Source of the DNA: Giardia muris
Lineage: Eukaryota > Fornicata > Diplomonadida > Hexamitidae
Direction: 5' to 3'
Assembly (NCBI GenBank): GCA_006247105.1
Contig: CM016928.1
Location: 186,001-250,000 of the forward strand
Length of the DNA stretch: 64,000 nucleotides
In this document: positions 28,025 through 35,246 of the stretch, one piece after another
Layout of the letters: each line of letters starts with the position of its first letter
Position numbering within the stretch: position 1 is the stretch's first letter
Made by a program: the position numbers and the translations under genes
Notes under the pieces: model-generated
The model's input: the letters and a program-made list of their open reading frames with translations, nothing else
The model's database searches: none
What the model was told of the DNA's origin: nothing

Positions 28025-28964
28025 GAGGCATCCCTGACAGTCGGGAGTAAACCTCGAACAAGCCCTGGAGGGCGCTTCGATCGTAGGCCTCCTCCATGAA
28101 TGACGCCCCCAGGACGGCCCGCTCACTCGGGGAAGCTCTTGACCCCATTCGTCTCATCACTGGAGAGGTAGGAGCACCCCCCGATCAATACTCCTCTCTG
28201 CACGCTGACGATCTGGGAAAACTGACATGCGGGAGTAGGGGCCTTGCTGGATCCTTCAACGAAAGGGAAGATGTCTGTTCCACATGCTGTGCATGCCCTG
28301 CTACCACGAGCTGCACTCGATGCAGTCTTAGCCGGATTCACAGCACCACCTCTATCGATCGGAGCTTTTCGACCAGTCAAGCTCCTGCATACGCTTCCGA
28401 GGGTGTCCAGAGCCAGGCACTCGCTCCTCCTGCAGTACTCGGCATCGGTTCCTTCTTTGTATGGGATACTGTCTCTCGTTCCTCGTCGAGCCGGAGATAT
28501 CTAGAGAAGTGATTAGCTCCATTTACTGGTGAGTTCCATAGCCAAATCCAATGTCCCGACTGTTATAGAGAAACAAGGCTATGTGGAAGTCAGGGATATG
28601 TCTTTTCTAAACGAAACGGGATTTAAGTCATGAGAAGTGTTCTGGAGCATCCGATGGAGAGACTACAGGAAGATGTATTCATTGACACTGCCTCGGATTG
28701 TGTTCTCTTATAATAGGAGAAGAGAAGTGATATGATAGTCAATTATTCAGAATGCACATTGGCTCTGTTTGGGAAATGCTAAGGAAGAGTAGTCAGGTAC
28801 TATCTAGTTCTGATGGTAAGTGCAGTCGGAAAATGATTCTAAACGTGGTTGATACAACGTTCTCTTCTCGGATAAAGGAGACCGAGCTATCGAGTTTCGT
28901 CTTTGCCATCCTTTCTAATTTACCCCTCGACATCTTCTACAATCCAGTCCTGGAAAGGTGTGCA
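28025..28964. other. 940-bp gene-free stretch in right arm
   Basis: Inverted copy of 19043-19982, between the peroxiredoxin stop and the TFIIIC-like stop. The 28520-28750 part is A/T-rich compared with its neighbours. Short frames (28096-28512, 28752-29033) have no family pattern and conflict with one another. Confidence 0.4.
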
Positions 28965-31900
28965 CTACTGACCCCTAATGGACAAAGTATGCGTCAGGTA
29001 ACGATCCATGATTCGCCCTGCTTCTTCGACTGAACCTACGGCCATATATATAAGGAAGAGACCGTATGCGGCAAGAATGGCACTTCCCTCGTCACTGTCC
29101 ACTTGAAGCCCGATAAGTGGTCGAGCTGGGGATTGGAGCACGAAGTACGGGTAGTCCTTGATTATCGCCTTGTATGAGGTTGTGAGTCCGCTGAGAGCCT
29201 CTAGACAGCTCTTCGAGAGGAGAGATGCGCCAGGGTGCTGGATGACCTGACGAAGGAGAATCTCCGCAAGGTCCAACCGGTGGACGCAGAACATCAGGAC
29301 GAGCGCGACGTTGACGTACGTCTGAGCTCGGTACTCGCCCACGCAGACAGCATACTGCCGAAGGAAGATGAGCCCTTTGGCAAGGTGCTCTGCTTTTGCA
29401 CTAACCTTCTTTGACTGGCTGTACTTGATGTGCGCTATTGCAAGCATGTAGCAAACCGTGCTTTGCAGCTCTCGCTGAAGGCGGGTAACTTGAGTTGAGG
29501 TAAGGTGTCCATACGATGGCATTATGATGGAAAGGGCATCTCCAGTGAAACAGAACTCACAAAAGTCTGTGTACACGCAGATACATTCACCCATCAGGCG
29601 ATTCTGGAAAGCGATCGCTGCAAGCGAGAGGCGAGCAGGCCATAAATTTGGGTATCGTGCTCGCAGACGCACAAGAAACTTTCGAAGTCGCCCTTCAACA
29701 CCGTATCGGAACAGCCGGAGAAAGACAATGAAACGAGTCATATCAGCCGGATTTTCGAAGCAGCGAGCACGCTGGTAACTGTATTGTAAGACGAAGGTAT
29801 TGGTCTTTTCCGTAAGGAACGTCGCGAGGGAATTCAGTGCGCCTGAGTAATGTTCTGGAGATGGACGGTCTGCCATACCCATTGCACCCTTCTCAATCGC
29901 CTGGAGGGTAAGACTGATGATGGCAGAAAGGCGTATGTAGAGGTCTGCTATCGAGAGGACTCCGGGGCGAGTTTCTAGCTCTCGGGCCTCAATAGCATAC
30001 TTCAAAACTTCAAGATAGAAGTACACCAGATCGTAGTACGTCGCGCTAGCGTCTGTAACTAACGAGCGATGGGCTCGAAGGCCATTCCATTGCACGTGAA
30101 GTTCCCAGAGCATCGCCTCTGTTTCCACGTTAAAGAGAACCGTTGTGGTTGTGCGCAAGGGAGAAAAATCTCCATCGCTAGCCTGCTCACTTTCTGAGCG
30201 GATGAGGGACGACATGACTCGATAAGTCCACGTTAGTGGAGGGTTCACCCGTGCAAGAACGAGATTCGCGTAGATAAGGATGAGACATACACAATATCCG
30301 GCTTCAAGCTCAAGATCTGATGTGGAGATTTGGGAATGGTATTGCTTACAAAAGCCGGCGATAGATAGGCTTGGGGTTACTGCATGGAGCTGGAAGAAAT
30401 GTCGATAAAGAGAAAGGAGAGTATATAGCTGGAGGACCACTGAACTTCCAACCTCTGGGATGAGGGAATCGCGTTGTGAGTGCATCTCGGCTGGAGGAAT
30501 CGAGATGCGCTCATAGGCGGCATAGCTCCTCTTGGCAGGAAGTTGGAAAAGAGGTACATGGATCGTCTGGGAAAGAGAGGCAGGTGGGAAAGCAAGACGC
30601 AACAATCGTGCTAGAGGTTTTGGAAAGTCATGCAATTGCGTCGAGTCCAACTGGGACCAGATGAAACGTGCAAGTTCTCGTCGTATCAAGACCGTCTGCA
30701 CCTCCTTGAAGGCATTTCCGAGAGCCAAGGCAACGTTTTGAGGTGACTGACCCAGGAGGGCAATGACACGTGCTCGGGAGGCATGTACCCTACTACGAAT
30801 AAGAGAATCACCATCTGTGTAGATACTAAGGATGTGAGTTAACGAGTTGAAGATAGAGCCGATGAGAGGTTTAAGTTCGTCCTCGAGCTGAGCAAGTTTC
30901 TGTCTTCTACCATGCTGAAGCTCATTTGACTCGCTTGCCTTATTACAAGATAGGGCGTAACGTGCTGCAAGGTCAACGTTCAGAAGGAGTTGAGTTCGCA
31001 TCGTGGATAGCCAAATTAAGTCCACAAGTGCTTCGAAGACGTCTACTAGGACTGAGATTACATCCAATTCTCCAAGAAGCTTTCTCAAAACATCTTCAGA
31101 AAGACGAGTGAAGAGGGATAATGTCCTGACCGACAAATAGCTTGTGCAGGTCAAGGTCTGAGCACCCTCAGCTTCTATGACGCTCCGTATCGTGAGGATG
31201 AGCTCGGAATACGAGCGCTGAAGTTGGAGAGCTGTTTCGGACCGCTTACCTTTGACGGTTGGGAGGATGTTATCAAGGAGCATCAACGCGTCAAGATGCC
31301 TATCAGCGGTATAGAGATACCCGAGGGCCTTCTGAATGAGCTTCGTCAGGATGAAGTTCAGGCCGATCATCCGCACGATCTGCGATATCAGAAACTGAGT
31401 TCTCTTACTAAGCGAAGAACGCCGCATGTCATCCAAGAGGAGTAGGGTCTGTTCTTCCGCGAAGTTTGGCGTGGAATATGCGAGGCAAACCTTTCGTCGC
31501 ATGCTCAGAAGCAGCTTTTCGGCCACGTCCCGCTCATCCGAGGGCATATCGTTCTGCTCTATGTACAAGTTGAAGATGCGGCACATATCGAGCTGGAAGG
31601 TGTAGAGCTTCCGGTCTCCATCTTCGTCATGTGGAAGACAGGAGGCAACCAACGCCACAAGCCTATGCAGGCAATACAAGGCCTGGCGAGGCTCGCGAAC
31701 CGCCAGAAAGTCTGTCACAAGATTAGTAAACCTTTCAACGGAGGGGCTGAGGATGGCTGCTGCCAAACGGAACTCAAGAGCCATTCGTAGGACGCCCTCA
31801 GCCGCCTCTTCTGTTGGGCTTTGGCCAAGACGCAGAAGCCTTCGAAGCTGAGGATCCGTATATGCCTGATCTCGGACGATGTTCTCATAGATGTCGGCAA

Positions 31901-32330
31901 GCATATCAAAGGCAGTGTATGCACGTGGGTTCTCTGCGAGGCAGTTTCGGAGAGCTTTGATGGCCCCATAGCTGTTCCCATTATCGAGTTCCCCAAGTGC
32001 CTCTGCAAGGCCGGTGTCTGCAAGCTTGTTCCGTGGGATTGGAGGTTCTTCGGACATCAACTCCGCTAGTAGTCTTAGGGTAGGGTACTGAGACGTGGCT
32101 TGTTGTAGAAGAACTGGGACGGGTGCGTCAGCAAACTCGTAGTCTTGCGTATCAAGTGGAGGGTGTACTTCAAGTTGACTTTCGTCTGACATGCTATACT
32201 CATCTGATGTGTCGGGTTCATAAAGATCCGTGTCTGAAGCAGAACCCGCCTTACCCTTTCGATCCTCTTTCACCGAAGAGGGTCGATAACCACTAGAAAG
32301 GGCAGAGCTGAGGGATAACGCCCCTTTCAT
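28965..32330 (-). CDS. TPR protein, TFIIIC tau131/Sfc4/GTF3C3-like
   Basis: 1121 residues. The first 80 are acidic and Ser-rich, then TPR-like helices start with ALGELDNGNSYGAIKALRNCLAENPRAYTAFDMLADIYENI. This resembles the opening TPR array of the TFIIIC subunit tau131/Sfc4, which bridges box A recognition to TFIIIB in RNA polymerase III initiation. The C-terminus also fits the family: LIFLRQYAVCVGEYRAQTYVNVALVLMF, a helix pair, and a final AAYGLFLIYMAVGSVEEAGRIM. The gene's last 138 codons lie in the right repeat arm and are duplicated at 18627-19042. Its ATG is separated from the divergent neighbour by 9 bp. Another large TPR protein remains possible. Confidence 0.65.
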   Translation of the reverse strand: MKGALSLSSALSSGYRPSSVKEDRKGKAGSASDTDLYEPDTSDEYSMSDESQLEVHPPLDTQDYEFADAPVPVLLQQATSQYPTLRLLAELMSEEPPIPRNKLADTGLAEALGELDNGNSYGAIKALRNCLAENPRAYTAFDMLADIYENIVRDQAYTDPQLRRLLRLGQSPTEEAAEGVLRMALEFRLAAAILSPSVERFTNLVTDFLAVREPRQALYCLHRLVALVASCLPHDEDGDRKLYTFQLDMCRIFNLYIEQNDMPSDERDVAEKLLLSMRRKVCLAYSTPNFAEEQTLLLLDDMRRSSLSKRTQFLISQIVRMIGLNFILTKLIQKALGYLYTADRHLDALMLLDNILPTVKGKRSETALQLQRSYSELILTIRSVIEAEGAQTLTCTSYLSVRTLSLFTRLSEDVLRKLLGELDVISVLVDVFEALVDLIWLSTMRTQLLLNVDLAARYALSCNKASESNELQHGRRQKLAQLEDELKPLIGSIFNSLTHILSIYTDGDSLIRSRVHASRARVIALLGQSPQNVALALGNAFKEVQTVLIRRELARFIWSQLDSTQLHDFPKPLARLLRLAFPPASLSQTIHVPLFQLPAKRSYAAYERISIPPAEMHSQRDSLIPEVGSSVVLQLYTLLSLYRHFFQLHAVTPSLSIAGFCKQYHSQISTSDLELEAGYCVCLILIYANLVLARVNPPLTWTYRVMSSLIRSESEQASDGDFSPLRTTTTVLFNVETEAMLWELHVQWNGLRAHRSLVTDASATYYDLVYFYLEVLKYAIEARELETRPGVLSIADLYIRLSAIISLTLQAIEKGAMGMADRPSPEHYSGALNSLATFLTEKTNTFVLQYSYQRARCFENPADMTRFIVFLRLFRYGVEGRLRKFLVRLRARYPNLWPARLSLAAIAFQNRLMGECICVYTDFCEFCFTGDALSIIMPSYGHLTSTQVTRLQRELQSTVCYMLAIAHIKYSQSKKVSAKAEHLAKGLIFLRQYAVCVGEYRAQTYVNVALVLMFCVHRLDLAEILLRQVIQHPGASLLSKSCLEALSGLTTSYKAIIKDYPYFVLQSPARPLIGLQVDSDEGSAILAAYGLFLIYMAVGSVEEAGRIMDRYLTHTLSIRGQ

Positions 32331-32339
32331 CCTTTAAAA
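32331..32339. promoter_or_regulatory. 9-bp divergent promoter
   Basis: The complete gap between two divergent ATGs is CCTTTAAAA. The near-symmetric TTTAAA is the only element available to both the TFIIIC-like gene (minus) and the gene at 32340 (plus). Confidence 0.6.
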
Positions 32340-35246
32340 ATGTCGCCGCCCATGATCTCCCGCGTCGGTTACCTCCCAAGCCTGGCACAGGAGCTCATTG
32401 GGCGCGGCGAACAGCAGGTAATTTACGTTACTCCTCCTCGCTTCTATTCACGAGGAAACCCTCATTTCTCAGCTCCTACTCAATTACGGACGGTATACCG
32501 ACGTCCAGAACGCTTCCAGAACCCCGCACCATCTCCCGTCGTTCACACATTCAATTTACCTTGTGAGGGAAGAGGAGTGACCACAGAACGACCATACCCC
32601 CATGCCCCATTCTATAGCACCCCTCCTGCATCCGTCGCATGCAGGGCAGCGAAGAGTGCGCTCCTGCCTGTTGCAAGCCCACCGGAAACGCCAGAGCTAC
32701 CACAGGAGGAGTCGTTTCGGGAGTTGGATTCTGTCGAGCCCTTGGTAGAGGATGATGATGAAGATAGTGCCTTTAGTAATGAGATTGCAGGATTCTTCAT
32801 TACTGAGGCGCCTTTAGCAGTTCCGGAGCCGAAACCCGTGGCAGATCCTGAGACACCTATCTATCCAAAGTCGGAACAACTTGTAAGTGGGACTGGCACC
32901 CTTACCAAGGCCGTCTTCGACCCAGCCTTTATGCGGGCTACAGATCGATACAGCAGAGACGACAAGATGCGCGTCGTTACTCAGTACACGGATGAGTATA
33001 TCAATCACCTCCCTTCTAGTACCCGCCGCACCGAGAAACGCCCAGTACCGGAAAGTAGGCGACGCCCAATACACTCAGCACGGTCCGATTACGGTCAAGG
33101 CGAACGACGAGTGCGACCACCTTCAGGAAGGAGTATTCTTTCTGAGCCATGTCCAGTCGATTCTGCCCTACCTACTCGGCCTTCCACAGCCTCGTCTGCC
33201 GAAAGGAAGTCTCGAGCTACCAAGTGCCTTCCTAACACGCCTCTGATTGCGAGCATGTATAGGGTTGAGGGAAAGACTATTGAGTGCAGGATTGGGCCAG
33301 GGCCGGGGCCGGAGGAGGCATTGCAGATGGATCCATTTCCATTGACCAAGCATCAAGACCCATTGTGGCATGTCCCGAAGGCCCAGCAGGAGTCATTGTC
33401 GCTTCGTGAGATGTGTCCCTTTTTCTTAGGACGTCAAAGGTTTCCTGACTTGTCTCAAGATATGAAAGATGTGGCACGGAAAGAAGCCGTTCGCATCACG
33501 GAGACGCTCTTCGACGGACCCTCATGGCGTGGCACGGCGTTGCGACAGCTCTTGCTTTTCTGCAGACAGTTTATCACACTTTCCTTTTTCCGCTTAACGA
33601 CTCGCGTCCCCAATCCACTTGGCCAAGGGCCGGCATATCAGGACTGGAAGCTTCACTGCGAGATCATTTTGAGTGTACTTCGACGGCTTCATGAGTTCGG
33701 AGCGTCAAGGGCCTTGCTTTTACAGGTTTCTGACCAATTCCCATTGGGATATGTGGAGGCAGTCTTTCTTGGCCCCTTCACGGCCTTTAATCTCGATGCT
33801 CGGACGCTTCGGAAATGCTTCCTACCCTTGGAGCGACGGGGGATAGGGCAGATCTCGGAACGTCGGCTTTCAAGTCCTACCAAGGATGGGTCGCGAACGA
33901 CCAGGTCAAGTGCTCCGCCTCCATCCGATTCCTCCCAGTCTTCCGAGTCCTCACCTGGACGAAACGATGTCTCGCATGTCGTCGACTCATCAGGCGAGTA
34001 CTTGGCGGTACCAGCAATCGAGGTTTTCATCTCTGTCCTGAGTATGTTAGAACACGCGGTCCCGACCCTATCTGAGCCTGTGGAGGTGGAGGGTGCTGAT
34101 CTGGTTGGACTGCTTGTCAACTCACTTGCACTCATGAGCATTTGCGATCCATTGATATACCAGTGGATGATTACTCCCATTATAGATATCTCCGCCCCAC
34201 CTACCTCGCGACTTCGAGTGCAGAGTGTTAGGTCATTACGGGAGGCGCCCGTGGTGGTTCTGATAGATTACGTCTGCCATGGGATGCTCCGTGATCTTAT
34301 TGCAAGCTATGATGATGCGTCATTGTCACATCTGCACTATCTGAACTGTGACACAAGTATTGAAGGATATACCCTGCAAACTCCGCCCATAAGCTGGGGC
34401 GTTGGGAGCTTGCTTGACGTCCTTATCGGCCCCATTTCCCGTGCTTCTAGAGGGATGACACGAGAAAGGTTTTCTTTTGAGCACGAGTTTTTGCTATCTT
34501 TCAAGGCATCATTAGGCTTCCGCCCAATCGAGGCCGTTGCGCTTGTTCTCTTCAATATGCCACCAGTATACCGCTCTGCGCACTTTTCGCGCCTCTGCCT
34601 ACTTCTGTCTCTCACATTGACGTATGTGAAAGGGCTTGTGATCTCCTCTGCAAGCCAGAAGATCCTTGGTACCATCTTCCAGGGTTGTCGGATTCGCGAG
34701 CCCTTTCTTCTCGCCAATTGTATCTATCTCCTAGCCGTATGTATTGGCTCTTTGATTGTTCACCTAATTCAGGCTCCGAAGCACGTCCGCCGTGCGCATG
34801 CCGACTTCCTCTCGCACGTTATTGCAGATTCATCCTTGATTTGTGATATCCTGGTCAATAGACATTGCATCAGCTTCACATCCGGACTTGAGCTTCGCGG
34901 AATGTCGATCCTATTCAATTCACTCCCCGGGACAGTTGATGGGTCACTCCCACCCTTCATCTTCTTCCCGCTGGGGAGTAAGCGCGAGGGGGATGTCGTT
35001 ATTGATCCAACGCAGGCCTCATTGTTCCTTCATTACTATGTTGCAGTCTTCGCGATGCGGCTATCGATAACGGCGTGCTGCATTGAGCGACGGCTTCGAA
35101 TCTCACCAAAGGCTTGTCTCCGGCAGTCTCTACTCATCTCCCTTGGTGAGGAGTATGCCCGGTATAGAGGGCGGTATGCTCTTGTGGAGTCATTCTGTGC
35201 CACCATCTGTGAGGACCACCATCTATTGGATGAGAGGGAGGAATGA
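32340..35246 (+). CDS. Hypothetical large protein
   Basis: 968 residues, unrecognised. Residues 1 to about 330 are Pro/Ser/Arg-rich and disordered, with an acidic patch (VEDDDEDSAF). The rest is helical and hydrophobic, interrupted by a Ser-rich linker (PPPSDSSQSSESSPG). Late segments (RLCLLLSLTLTYVKGLVIS, FLLANCIYLLAVCIGSLIVHLI) are hydrophobic enough to be membrane helices, though they could equally be buried solenoid helices. An N-terminal disordered arm followed by a helical superfold recalls the layout of Pat1-type decay factors, but I see no diagnostic motif. Its TGA abuts the next gene's stop codon with no gap. Confidence 0.65.
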   Translation: MSPPMISRVGYLPSLAQELIGRGEQQVIYVTPPRFYSRGNPHFSAPTQLRTVYRRPERFQNPAPSPVVHTFNLPCEGRGVTTERPYPHAPFYSTPPASVACRAAKSALLPVASPPETPELPQEESFRELDSVEPLVEDDDEDSAFSNEIAGFFITEAPLAVPEPKPVADPETPIYPKSEQLVSGTGTLTKAVFDPAFMRATDRYSRDDKMRVVTQYTDEYINHLPSSTRRTEKRPVPESRRRPIHSARSDYGQGERRVRPPSGRSILSEPCPVDSALPTRPSTASSAERKSRATKCLPNTPLIASMYRVEGKTIECRIGPGPGPEEALQMDPFPLTKHQDPLWHVPKAQQESLSLREMCPFFLGRQRFPDLSQDMKDVARKEAVRITETLFDGPSWRGTALRQLLLFCRQFITLSFFRLTTRVPNPLGQGPAYQDWKLHCEIILSVLRRLHEFGASRALLLQVSDQFPLGYVEAVFLGPFTAFNLDARTLRKCFLPLERRGIGQISERRLSSPTKDGSRTTRSSAPPPSDSSQSSESSPGRNDVSHVVDSSGEYLAVPAIEVFISVLSMLEHAVPTLSEPVEVEGADLVGLLVNSLALMSICDPLIYQWMITPIIDISAPPTSRLRVQSVRSLREAPVVVLIDYVCHGMLRDLIASYDDASLSHLHYLNCDTSIEGYTLQTPPISWGVGSLLDVLIGPISRASRGMTRERFSFEHEFLLSFKASLGFRPIEAVALVLFNMPPVYRSAHFSRLCLLLSLTLTYVKGLVISSASQKILGTIFQGCRIREPFLLANCIYLLAVCIGSLIVHLIQAPKHVRRAHADFLSHVIADSSLICDILVNRHCISFTSGLELRGMSILFNSLPGTVDGSLPPFIFFPLGSKREGDVVIDPTQASLFLHYYVAVFAMRLSITACCIERRLRISPKACLRQSLLISLGEEYARYRGRYALVESFCATICEDHHLLDEREE

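Larger units (their letters stand above)
26353..29380. repeat. Right arm of 3,028-bp inverted repeat
   Basis: Reverse complement of 18627-21654, separated from it by a 4,698-bp spacer. It contains the ankyrin 5' block, the peroxiredoxin gene and the last 138 codons of the intact TFIIIC-like gene. The coding potential of both arms is identical over every frame compared, indicating either very recent duplication or continuing gene conversion. Confidence 0.95.

Noticed and set aside
28096..28512. 138-codon ORF with cysteines (and its inverted twin 19495-19911), possible VSP remnant
   Set aside because: Cysteines fall in several frames and no regular CxxC ladder, signal peptide or tail anchor can be assembled. 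Kept only as a remark under the gene-free stretch.
28752..29033. 93-codon ORF with a GTAAGT-like site
   Set aside because: It overlaps the TFIIIC-like coding end antisense and lacks any family or initiator. I found no matching 3' splice motif.
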